Shown one piece after another: positions 1-6,233 of a stretch of DNA of 6,554 nucleotides. The notes beneath the pieces were generated by a model. The model did no database searches and was not told the origin of the DNA. It saw only the letters and a list, made by a program, of their open reading frames with translations. The DNA is taken from assembly GCA_021769025.1 (NCBI GenBank), contig JAETTS010000143.1, positions 1-6,554 of the forward strand, given 5' to 3'. The DNA comes from Enterocloster bolteae (lineage in GTDB: Bacteria; Bacillota_A; Clostridia; Lachnospirales; Lachnospiraceae). Each line of letters starts with the position of its first letter. Positions within the stretch are counted from its first letter, which is position 1. A program made the translations under genes and the position numbers.

Positions 1-2
1 TT

Positions 3-1586
3 CGCTTGCAGCCAAAGCTTATTCTGGGCCTTGTGGCCATGGCGGTTGTCCTTCTTGTATCTCTTACGCTGGTTGTGACAACTTTGTATCGCCGCCGGAT
101 GGAGGAATACTTCAGTAAAATTGCGTTTGACCAGGCATCTATCGCGGCGGAGCTTATCGACGGGGATGCAGTGAGAAGATATTATGAGACAGGACAAAAG
201 GATGAATATTATCATCAGATTCATGAGTATCTTCTTATGGTAAAACAAAAGGTGGATTTAAAGTACTTCTATGTGGTGGTGCCTGAGGAAGATGTGATGG
301 TCTATATCTGGGACTCCGGAGTGGAGGGAGAAGAAGGAGTCTGCGATTTGCTGGATGAGGATGCCTACTATGGCGGAGGCCACGAGTTGATGCATGAGGC
401 CTTTGCTGTGGGTGCGGAGAAAAAGATTCTGGTGACAAGAAATGCAGAGTACGGGTATCTGGCTTCCGCTTATGTGGCAATTCTGGACTCTGCAGGCGTC
501 CCGGTGGCACTGGCAAGCGTGGATGTCTCTATGGAGATGATTAACCGGCAACTTACCGATTTTGTGGCTACCGCGGTGGCGGTATCCTGCCTGATTCTGG
601 TGCTCTCTGCCTTTGCGTATTACTACTATGTACGACAGATTGTCATCCGGCCTGCAGGAATTCTTCACACGGCGGCTGAGAAACTGGTAAAGGATGAAAT
701 GGATGACCTGGAGAATTTTGCCATTGATATTCATTCGGGCGATGAATTTGAGGATCTTGCCAGGGCCTTTCAGTATATGACTGTGGAACTGTCAGAATAT
801 ATAAAAAATCTTACGGAGGTTACGGCCGAAAAAGAGCGGATCGGAGCAGAACTTGATGTGGCAGCTCAGATTCAATCTTCTATGCTTCCCTGTATCTTTC
901 CTGCTTTTCCAGGTAAGAAGGAGCTTGACATCTATGCGACTATGAATCCAGCCAAGGAGGTGGGAGGCGATTTTTATGATTTCTTTATGGTGGACGACAG
1001 GCACTTGGCAGTGGTTATGGCAGACGTATCTGGCAAAGGCGTTCCGGCAGCCCTGTTTATGGTGATCGGAAAAACACTAATTAAAGACCACACACAGCCG
1101 GGTAAGCCTCTGGGAGACGTATTTTCCGATGTGAACAATCTTTTGTGTGATTCCAACAGCGAGGGACTGTTTATCACGGCATTTGAGGGGGTTCTGGATC
1201 TGGCAACAGGAGAATTCTTCTATGTAAATGCTGGTCATGAAGTGCCGTATATCTGTAAGGCAGGGGAAGGTTATGAACCTTATAAAGTGCGTCCTGGATT
1301 CGTTTTGGCCGGAATGGAGGATATGAAATACAGGGAAGGAAGCATGAAACTTCAGGCGGGAGACAGGATCTTTCTCTACACAGACGGGGTGCCGGAGGCT
1401 ACCAATGGGGATAATAAATTGTATGGAAATGAACGTCTGTACCAGACTCTGAACCAGAATAAGGATAAAACACCGAAAGAACTGCTGGCGAAGATCAAAG
1501 AGGATGTGGATCGGTTTGTTGGGGAGGCGCAGCAGTTTGACGATATTACGATGCTTTGTCTGGAGTATAAGGGACCAGTGGAGTAA
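3..1586 (+). CDS. Membrane sensor SpoIIE-type PP2C phosphatase (5' end cut by window)
   Basis: Likely a membrane-bound serine/threonine phosphatase that converts an external signal into dephosphorylation of a cytoplasmic target. In the RsbU/SpoIIE family the target is usually an anti-sigma-factor antagonist; no such partner is visible here. Counting from the TTG at 6, there is a membrane segment at about residues 5-27, an extracytoplasmic Cache-like region at 28-185, a second membrane segment at 186-208, a HAMP-like region at 209-262, a helical linker containing AELDVAAQIQSSMLP, and a PP2C domain to about 522. Expected metal-binding acidic residues are present in GGDFYD (D322), MADVSGKGVPAAL (D340), LYTDGVPEA (D460) and FDDITML (D512/D513), so it should be active. 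The frame is open to the left edge and no ribosome site precedes the TTG, so the true start is probably upstream. The family call is firm; ligand and substrate are unknown. Confidence 0.93.
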   Translation, partial: RLQPKLILGLVAMAVVLLVSLTLVVTTLYRRRMEEYFSKIAFDQASIAAELIDGDAVRRYYETGQKDEYYHQIHEYLLMVKQKVDLKYFYVVVPEEDVMVYIWDSGVEGEEGVCDLLDEDAYYGGGHELMHEAFAVGAEKKILVTRNAEYGYLASAYVAILDSAGVPVALASVDVSMEMINRQLTDFVATAVAVSCLILVLSAFAYYYYVRQIVIRPAGILHTAAEKLVKDEMDDLENFAIDIHSGDEFEDLARAFQYMTVELSEYIKNLTEVTAEKERIGAELDVAAQIQSSMLPCIFPAFPGKKELDIYATMNPAKEVGGDFYDFFMVDDRHLAVVMADVSGKGVPAALFMVIGKTLIKDHTQPGKPLGDVFSDVNNLLCDSNSEGLFITAFEGVLDLATGEFFYVNAGHEVPYICKAGEGYEPYKVRPGFVLAGMEDMKYREGSMKLQAGDRIFLYTDGVPEATNGDNKLYGNERLYQTLNQNKDKTPKELLAKIKEDVDRFVGEAQQFDDITMLCLEYKGPVE

Positions 1587-1627
1587 AATTCATACATTTT
1601 GATACATTTGGACTGACTAATCAAAAT

Positions 1628-1656
1628 TTGCTTTTTGCCGGAAGACATGGTATAAT
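1628..1656 (+). promoter_or_regulatory. Predicted sigma-A promoter P1 within the intergenic element
   Basis: TTGCTT (1628-1633), a 17-base spacer, then TATAAT (1651-1656) preceded by TG at the extended -10 position (1648-1649). Transcription would start near 1663. That is at the edge of the GAGATTATACC arm, so the transcript would open with a structured leader before the nucleotidyltransferase gene. The -10 lies inside a 12-bp inverted repeat. The motif match is good but there is no experimental support. Confidence 0.5.
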
Positions 1657-1776
1657 CTCGACAGAGATTATACCAGCGCTGATTTGCCGTCCGACGAAGA
1701 CGGACAATTTCCGTGGCAAATCATGTGCATCCCCCGGAGGGAGCATGTCCGGAGGACATGGTATAATCTCCACAGA
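1638..1776. repeat. Intergenic repeat/hairpin element (28-bp direct repeats around nested inverted repeats)
   Basis: A 28-bp sequence at 1638-1665 recurs at 1749-1776 with only two mismatches; both copies contain GACATGGTATAATCTC. Between and within them are several inverted repeats. TGGTATAATCTC (1648-1659) matches GAGATTATACCA (1664-1675) over 12 bp with a 4-base loop. TGATTTGCC (1680-1688) matches GGCAAATCA (1715-1723), with a smaller GTCCG/CGGAC stem inside. CATGTCC (1744-1750) matches GGACATG (1754-1760). GAGATTATACCA can also pair with the third copy at 1759-1770, so the 107 bp from 1664 to 1770 has 12-bp inverted ends. It could be a dispersed miniature element or a structured leader RNA. 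No encoded enzyme is present and no clean target-site duplication was found. Confidence 0.7.
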
Positions 1777-1810
1777 ACGCAAAATGAAACGGGGGAAGGA
1801 AGGGTTATGA
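1745..1810 (+). CDS. Possible 21-codon leader ORF overlapping the next gene
   Basis: An ATG at 1745 follows GGAGGG (1736-1741) at a workable distance and opens a 21-codon frame. Its TGA at 1808-1810 overlaps the ATG of the nucleotidyltransferase as ATGA, the arrangement typical of translational coupling. The peptide begins MSGGHGIISTERK and is rich in Lys and Arg; it resembles no protein I recognise. The start codon lies in the 5' arm of the CATGTCC/GGACATG hairpin. The frame is open further upstream to a TTG at 1628, and the same words (HGIISTE) appear there because of the DNA repeat. Openness in a repeat is weak evidence, so this may not be translated. Confidence 0.2.
   Translation: MSGGHGIISTERKMKRGKEGL
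1759..1767 (+). promoter_or_regulatory. Possible extended -10 promoter P2 before the nucleotidyltransferase
   Basis: TGGTATAAT lies in the second copy of the direct repeat, 40 bases before the gene start. No sequence close to TTGACA lies 16-18 bases upstream (GGGAGC at 17), so it would rely on the extended -10 alone. It may simply be a repeat copy of P1. Confidence 0.3.
1791..1804 (+). promoter_or_regulatory. Ribosome binding site that fixes the nucleotidyltransferase start
   Basis: A purine run GGGGGAAGGAAGGG with AAGGA at 1796-1800 sits six bases before the ATG at 1807. It supports that start over the in-frame ATG at 1684, which would add 41 residues read from the intergenic repeat. Confidence 0.75.
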
Positions 1811-2730
1811 GGGATACAACGCTGGTGATCATGGCAGCCGGAATCGGAAGCCGTTTTGGAGGAGGTATCAAGCAGCTGGAGCCGGTAGGTCCCGGAGGAG
1901 AGATCATCATGGATTATTCCATCTATGATGCTCTTCAGGCGGGGTTTAATAAAGTGGTTTTCATCATCCGTAAAGATCTGGAAAAAGACTTTAAGGAGAT
2001 TATTGGAAACCGGATTGAAAAGATCGTAAAGGTGGAGTATGCCTTTCAGGAACTGGATGATCTGCCCAAAGGATTTACAAGGCCGGAAGGAAGAAAAAAA
2101 CCATGGGGAACCGGACAGGCGGTTCTCTGCACCAAAGGTCTGGTAAAGGAGCCGTTTTTGGTAATCAACGCAGATGACTATTATGGAAAAGAAGGTATCC
2201 GAAAGATTCACGATTATCTGGTACATGATATGAATCAAGAGTCCAAGGTATATGATCTGTGTATGAGCGGTTTTCTGTTAGCCAACACATTAAGTGAGAA
2301 TGGCGGTGTTACCAGAGGCATCTGCCAGATTGATGGAGATGGATTCCTGAAGAAAGTGACGGAGACCTATGAGATTCAGAGAGATGGTGATAGCCTTTTG
2401 GCCAAGGATGAATCAGGCAATCCGGCAGTTGTCGACATCGGGTGCCACGTATCTATGAATATGTGGGGAATTCCAATGTCCTTTATCGAGGAACTGGAAC
2501 GAGGATTTCCAGAGTTTCTGGCGGGACTGAAAGATGGTGATGTGAAATCAGAGTATCTTCTTCCGCGTATCATTGATAACCTGGTTATGGAAGGGAAAGC
2601 CCGGGTGAAAGTTCTGGAGACATCGGACAGGTGGTTTGGTGTGACATATAAAGAGGATAAGCCGGCTGTGGTGGATTCCATACGGAGACTGATTGCAGAA
2701 GGGATTTATCCGAAACAGTTGTACGAATAA
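1807..2730 (+). CDS. Sugar-phosphate nucleotidyltransferase family protein (NDP-sugar pyrophosphorylase-like)
   Basis: A cytoplasmic protein of 307 residues with the fold of enzymes that join an NTP to a sugar phosphate (or similar alcohol phosphate), releasing pyrophosphate. The N-terminal nucleotide-binding signature MAAGIGSRFGG followed by KQL (residues 9-24) is clear. PWGTGQAVL (99-107) and the NADDYYG loop (121-127), whose acidic residues would bind the metal, fit the same family. SMNMWGI (216-222) and the C-terminal DRWFGVTYKEDKP (274-286) also look conserved. The substrate cannot be read from sequence; no sugar-modifying enzyme or glycosyltransferase lies next to it to help. The start at 1807 is chosen because the signature begins right after it and a good ribosome site precedes it. 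It is probably transcribed alone, from P1 or P2 to the terminator at 2776-2823. The family is confident; the reaction is inferred. Confidence 0.88.
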   Translation: MRDTTLVIMAAGIGSRFGGGIKQLEPVGPGGEIIMDYSIYDALQAGFNKVVFIIRKDLEKDFKEIIGNRIEKIVKVEYAFQELDDLPKGFTRPEGRKKPWGTGQAVLCTKGLVKEPFLVINADDYYGKEGIRKIHDYLVHDMNQESKVYDLCMSGFLLANTLSENGGVTRGICQIDGDGFLKKVTETYEIQRDGDSLLAKDESGNPAVVDIGCHVSMNMWGIPMSFIEELERGFPEFLAGLKDGDVKSEYLLPRIIDNLVMEGKARVKVLETSDRWFGVTYKEDKPAVVDSIRRLIAEGIYPKQLYE

Positions 2731-2775
2731 AAACCTTAGTGTTGAAGTGGAAAGTATATAACAGAATGGGAAAAG

Positions 2776-2823
2776 CTGCATTTCTTTTGTAATAAGTTTT
2801 TACAGGGAATGCAGTTTTTATTT
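2776..2823 (+). terminator. Probable intrinsic terminator after the nucleotidyltransferase
   Basis: CTGCATT (2776-2782) pairs with AATGCAG (2808-2814); an inner TGTAA/TTACA pairing can extend the stem. The right arm runs directly into TTTTTATTT, and A residues before the left arm could make it work weakly on the other strand too. The stem is A+T-rich and the loop long, so efficiency is uncertain. Confidence 0.6.
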
Positions 2824-2892
2824 AGAAGGATGAGTTTCCGGCTGTGTAGAGGGAGAATATATTAATGGAGAGGAAGAAAAAAGGAGAGTGAA

Positions 2893-3543
2893 ATGACCAG
2901 ATATTCTTCTGAACCAAGAAAAGCGATTCTGCCAGACCAGAGCCGAATCAATGAGATCGAATATTTCCAAAGCATGTATCCACAAAACATAAAGATGCTG
3001 CAGAAGTATGTGATAAAAGAGTGTGACCGTATGGATTACAAAGGCAGCCCGATATACGATGAGTATCCGGATATGCAGATGATCCGACAGGCATGCGGGA
3101 GAATTTGCAGAAGTATTCCAGAGCCGGAAGGAGATTGGGAGAGAACGGATGATATGGATGTGGAACAGGTAGAAACCTACGAAGTAAGGGGCAGACAGCC
3201 AGAAGTAAGCCAACAGCTAAGGTGGGAGTTTGGTCCTGGCCGTCCACCCGGCCCGCCGCCCGGCCCCGGCCGTCCACCTGGCCCTGGCCGTCCACCTGGC
3301 CCATGGGGCCCGCCACCTGGCCCCAGTCGTCCACCTGGTCCGTGGGGCCCGCCGCCCGGCCCTGGCCGTCCACCTGGCCCGTGGGGCCCGCCGCCTGGCC
3401 CCGGCCGTCCACCTGGCCCACCTGCTCCGCCACCTGGCCACCACAGACCAGGGAGCCCACCCAGTGGCTGGCTGCAAGATATCGTCCAGGTGCTTTTAAC
3501 AAATGAAATACAAAACCGCCGATGCAGGTCAGGACGCTGCTGA
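2893..3543 (+). CDS. Pro/Gly-rich repeat protein of unknown function
   Basis: No known function recognised. The 216-residue protein has three parts. Residues 1-113 are non-repetitive and partly helical-looking, with MYPQNIKMLQKYVIKECDRM (29-47 region) and SPIYDEYPDMQMIRQACGRI; I recall similar small uncharacterised proteins in Lachnospiraceae but cannot verify this. Residues 114-191 are almost only Pro, Gly, Arg and Trp, built of 13-residue units of the form GRPPGPWGPPPGP. The tail (192-216) is WLQDIVQVLLTNEIQ, then a basic end with C211 and C216. There is no signal peptide or membrane segment. AAAGGAG just upstream supports the ATG at 2893. The N-terminal part uses ordinary bases while the repeat tract is about 85% G+C, so the long open frames on both strands there are by-products. 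Unlike collagen, Gly is not at every third position. A structural or surface/spore-layer role is possible but unproven. Confidence 0.85.
   Translation: MTRYSSEPRKAILPDQSRINEIEYFQSMYPQNIKMLQKYVIKECDRMDYKGSPIYDEYPDMQMIRQACGRICRSIPEPEGDWERTDDMDVEQVETYEVRGRQPEVSQQLRWEFGPGRPPGPPPGPGRPPGPGRPPGPWGPPPGPSRPPGPWGPPPGPGRPPGPWGPPPGPGRPPGPPAPPPGHHRPGSPPSGWLQDIVQVLLTNEIQNRRCRSGRC
3238..3441 (+). repeat. In-frame 39-bp tandem repeats encoding GRPPGPWGPPPGP units
   Basis: Two shortened units (3238-3267 and 3268-3285) are followed by four 39-bp units beginning at 3286, 3325, 3364 and 3403. The first three full units are nearly identical (one starts Ser instead of Gly). The last is diverged, with PPAPPPGH in place of PWGPPPGP. 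Unit lengths stay multiples of three, so copy-number change would preserve the frame. Confidence 0.9.
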
Positions 3544-3600
3544 ATTTGTAAAGATATCTTGTTTTACATTATTTAATAATAAATTTTAGAAAAGATTAAG

Positions 3601-3629
3601 TTGTAGTTTTTTCGGTTACCCTTTACAAT
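3601..3629 (+). promoter_or_regulatory. Weak candidate promoter before the 824-residue membrane protein gene
   Basis: TTGTAG (3601-3606), 17 bases, then TACAAT (3624-3629), about 34 bases before the start codon. The -10 is good (5 of 6) but the -35 matches at only three positions. The surrounding 3544-3662 stretch is A+T-rich; I see no G+C-rich terminator in it for the preceding gene, so read-through is also possible. Confidence 0.3.
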
Positions 3630-3662
3630 ATATGGAAAGAAAAAGCAGCAAAGGAATACGAA

Positions 3663-6137
3663 ATGAGTAAAACAATAAAAAGAATGATGATACTGGCCGT
3701 TGTTTTTCTGGCTGCCGTAGGTATTTATATTATAGTGACATTGCGAAACATGAATCAGTCTCAGACGGTATATACCACCTTAAAGGCCCCCACTCTGCCG
3801 GTGGTGTATACCGATTTGTTTGGCACAGAGAGGAATCGCCTCATTGCTTACCGGCAGGAGATGGATCCAGATGTAGCCAGAGAGACGCTAACCATTCTTC
3901 CTCAGGACAGGCAGTTGAAGGTGTACTGGCAAGGCTACGGGGTTAATCCTGTGAAGATCCGCTATGAGATCCGCAGTCTGGATCAGGAACAGCTGGTAGA
4001 GAAGACAGAGGTGGAGTCGTGGAATGCCGGGGAGGAAGAGAACGTGGTGGTTCTGCCCATTCAGAATCTTCTCATGGCAGGAAAAGAATACCTTCTTCAC
4101 CTTACCTTAGAGACAGAACAGCATGGGATGATTCATTATTATACCCGGGTGCTGTATCCGGAAAATGATTATGGACAGGCAATGGCAGCGCTGGCCAGAG
4201 AATTTTCCACCAAGACCCTTTCTGAGAAGCAGGCTGCGGAACTGGTGACCTATCTGGAGACTACCGATACAGCAGACAATTCTTCCCTTGGCAACGTAAC
4301 CATCAAGTCTAGTTTTTCCCAATTGACCTGGGCTGGACTTGATATGAAGTTGAAAGGGAACATGCAGGTAAACATGCGGGAATTGGATGGCATCATGGGG
4401 CAGGTTCAGGTTCGTTACCAGGTGAGCAGGATTTCCGAGAGCGGACAAGAAGAATTGTACGATGTGGAAGATTACTATACCATGAAGTGGAGCGAGAAGA
4501 GAATCTACCTTATGGATTTTAACCGCACTACCAACCAGATCTTTTCCGGGCATACGGAATTATTTTCTGGGAGAAGGATTCTTCTGGGAATCGGAAATGA
4601 TGAAGCGGTGTCATTGGTAAAAAGCAGCAGCGGACGTTATCGTGCTTTTGTATTTAACCGGGATCTGTGGTGCTTCGACCAGCAGGAGAACCAGGCTTCC
4701 AGAATATTTTCCTTTAGGGACCTTGGAGATGACAGCGGGCGTAGCGATCTGGAGCACCATGGAATCAAGATTTTGTCGGTAGATGACAACGGGGATGTTG
4801 AATTTCTTGTATATGGGTATATGAATCGCGGCAATCACGAAGGCTTCCATGGAATCGGCTTGTACGGATACTCCAGCGACGGCAATGTAGGGGAACGGCT
4901 TTTTATACCGTCCACCAAATCCTTTGATCGGATAAAACAGGATGTGGAGACTTTAAGCTATTATAATGAGCAAGGGATGCTGTATCTGTATCAGGATTCG
5001 GAAGTGTTGGGAATTGACTTGCACAGCAAAGAATATATTGTGGTGGCAGACAATCTGACAGACGGAAGATTTGTTATAAGCGAGGACAAAACCCGGTTGG
5101 CATGGCAGGAAGTATACAGTGCGGACAGTTCCGATACCATTCATGTGTTTGATATGTCTTCAGGAAGCAAACAGGAGATCAAGACGCAAGACGGATCCTT
5201 GCTTAGAATCCTGGGCTTTGTACAGAGAGATCTGGTGTACGGGCTGGCTCATCCTGGAGATATGTGGATATTGAATGGTAGGGACGAAGAGATGCCGATG
5301 TACGCGCTGGAGATCATAGATGAAGAACTGGAGATCCAGACCAGATATGAGAGGGACGGATACCACATAGCCAATGCATTGGTAGAAGGCGGTAGAATCC
5401 ATGTGGATCGCCTGGTCAGTCTGGGAGAACATCAATATGCCTACCATGACAGCGATACCATTGTCTGCAATGACCCATCAGAGGAACGCTACATGGAGGG
5501 GATTGGCTGGTACGCCTCAGAGATCCGCAGGAAGCTGTATTTCATCCAGTTGGATCTGGATATCAAAAACAGTGATTCTATAACCGTAACCATGTCCAAA
5601 GAGTTAACCTATGATCAGTCCGAGGAAATGCATCTGGATGTCAGAACCCCGAAGCCCGGGATGGTTTTTTATGCATATGGCCGCGGGCGATTACAGGGAA
5701 TTTACACAGATTTTACGGATGCATTACAGGCAGCTTACGAATTGATGGGATTTGTAACAGACGGAAACCAGAATATTCTGTGGAACCGTGTAGACCGGGA
5801 TAGTATACGAAATATCCGGGAGCCTCTGGCAGCTTCCGGCGAACTTCTCATGAACATAGAAGGGCTGGAAAAAGGAAGGCGGATAGGAGATGGCCTCTAT
5901 ATTCTGGATGCCAGAGGCTGCACGCTGAATCAGATTCTATATTTTATCGGCCAGGGAATTCCGGTAGTCGCCTATGCAGATAGTGAGAATTATCTGCTTT
6001 TAAGCGGATATGACCAATATAATGTGACAATATACAATTCACAGACCGGAGAGTCAAGCAAAATGGGTCTGAATGATGCCAATGAATATTTTAATCGGTA
6101 TAGAAACGATTTTATCTGTGGAATTAACGTCGATTGA
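3663..6137 (+). CDS. Membrane-anchored extracytoplasmic protein with probable beta-propeller and degenerate C39-like domain
   Basis: An 824-residue protein with Lys/Arg residues, then one hydrophobic segment (about 8-27) and no clear cleavage site, so it is probably anchored with the bulk outside the cell. Residues about 45-165 look like a beta-sandwich. Residues about 300-610 show repeated short beta-strand patterns and Asp/Gly turns (SSSGRYRAFVF, SVDDNGDVEFLVYGY, SEDKTRLAWQ, RDLVYGLAH) suggesting a beta-propeller. Residues about 666-820 resemble the peptidase C39-like fold: GIYTDFTDALQAAYELMG, then GCTLNQILYFIGQGIPVVAY, then LLLSGYDQYNVTIYNSQTGE. In active members a Cys lies at the first helix and a His just before the GYD strand; neither is visible here, so it may bind rather than cut peptides. 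AAGGAA six bases upstream supports the ATG. The ligand is unknown; neighbouring murA hints only weakly at the cell wall. Domain borders are by eye. Confidence 0.85.
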   Translation: MSKTIKRMMILAVVFLAAVGIYIIVTLRNMNQSQTVYTTLKAPTLPVVYTDLFGTERNRLIAYRQEMDPDVARETLTILPQDRQLKVYWQGYGVNPVKIRYEIRSLDQEQLVEKTEVESWNAGEEENVVVLPIQNLLMAGKEYLLHLTLETEQHGMIHYYTRVLYPENDYGQAMAALAREFSTKTLSEKQAAELVTYLETTDTADNSSLGNVTIKSSFSQLTWAGLDMKLKGNMQVNMRELDGIMGQVQVRYQVSRISESGQEELYDVEDYYTMKWSEKRIYLMDFNRTTNQIFSGHTELFSGRRILLGIGNDEAVSLVKSSSGRYRAFVFNRDLWCFDQQENQASRIFSFRDLGDDSGRSDLEHHGIKILSVDDNGDVEFLVYGYMNRGNHEGFHGIGLYGYSSDGNVGERLFIPSTKSFDRIKQDVETLSYYNEQGMLYLYQDSEVLGIDLHSKEYIVVADNLTDGRFVISEDKTRLAWQEVYSADSSDTIHVFDMSSGSKQEIKTQDGSLLRILGFVQRDLVYGLAHPGDMWILNGRDEEMPMYALEIIDEELEIQTRYERDGYHIANALVEGGRIHVDRLVSLGEHQYAYHDSDTIVCNDPSEERYMEGIGWYASEIRRKLYFIQLDLDIKNSDSITVTMSKELTYDQSEEMHLDVRTPKPGMVFYAYGRGRLQGIYTDFTDALQAAYELMGFVTDGNQNILWNRVDRDSIRNIREPLAASGELLMNIEGLEKGRRIGDGLYILDARGCTLNQILYFIGQGIPVVAYADSENYLLLSGYDQYNVTIYNSQTGESSKMGLNDANEYFNRYRNDFICGINVD

Positions 6138-6162
6138 GAGACTGGGAAGAACGTCTGTTTTC

Positions 6163-6190
6163 TTTACAAATTTGTAATATATGGTATAAT
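6163..6190 (+). promoter_or_regulatory. murA: Strong predicted sigma-A promoter of murA
   Basis: TTTACA (6163-6168, 5 of 6), a 16-base spacer, and a perfect TATAAT (6185-6190) with TG at the extended -10 position. Transcription would start near 6197, giving a leader of about 37 bases. The GAGGTG ribosome site is at 6224-6229, four bases before the ATG. Confidence 0.75.
6164..6177. promoter_or_regulatory. Candidate operator: 14-bp perfect palindrome over the murA -35 box
   Basis: TTACAAATTTGTAA is a perfect palindrome covering most of the -35 hexamer and the first part of the spacer, a position where a dimeric repressor would block polymerase. The TACA/TGTA half-sites recall BlaI/MecI/CopY boxes, but those are separated by two bases and these by four. 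An A+T-rich palindrome may also arise by chance. Confidence 0.35.
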
Positions 6191-6233
6191 AAGAACACTT
6201 ACCCATTTTTATAAAAATCAATCGAGGTGCAGT

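Noticed and set aside
258..734. 158-codon - strand open frame
   Set aside because: It is antisense to conserved phosphatase sequence and has no recognisable domain or start signal.
1597..1626. TTTTGAT/ATCAAAA inverted repeat as terminator of the phosphatase gene
   Set aside because: The stem is A+T-only apart from one pair, the loop is 16 bases, and no proper T run follows at the right place.
1684..1806. N-terminal extension of the nucleotidyltransferase from the ATG at 1684
   Set aside because: The 41 extra residues are read from the repeat element, and the family signature and ribosome site both point to 1807.
1621..2238. 205-codon open frame on the - strand
   Set aside because: It lies antisense to the well-supported nucleotidyltransferase and the repeat element, has no family motif, and is open largely because of codon bias and the palindromic repeat.
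2865..2891. 8-codon ORF (MERKKKGE) just before the Pro/Gly protein
   Set aside because: It is too short, has no ribosome site of its own, and covers the next gene's Shine-Dalgarno region by chance.
3232..3465. Collagen-like domain or CRISPR-like array
   Set aside because: Gly spacing is 4-3-4-2, not every third residue. The repeats are contiguous coding units without spacers.
2948..3502. Long - strand and alternative + frames over the Pro/Gly tract
   Set aside because: The G+C-rich repeat has no stops in any frame. Only the 2893 frame has a ribosome site and sensible non-repetitive ends.
6139..6163. AGAC/GTCT stem followed by GTTTTCTTT as terminator of the 824-residue gene
   Set aside because: A four-base stem with a ten-base loop is too weak to claim.
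6205..6218. ATTTTTATAAAAAT palindrome in the murA leader
   Set aside because: It is pure A+T, makes at best a very weak hairpin, and is expected by chance in such leaders.
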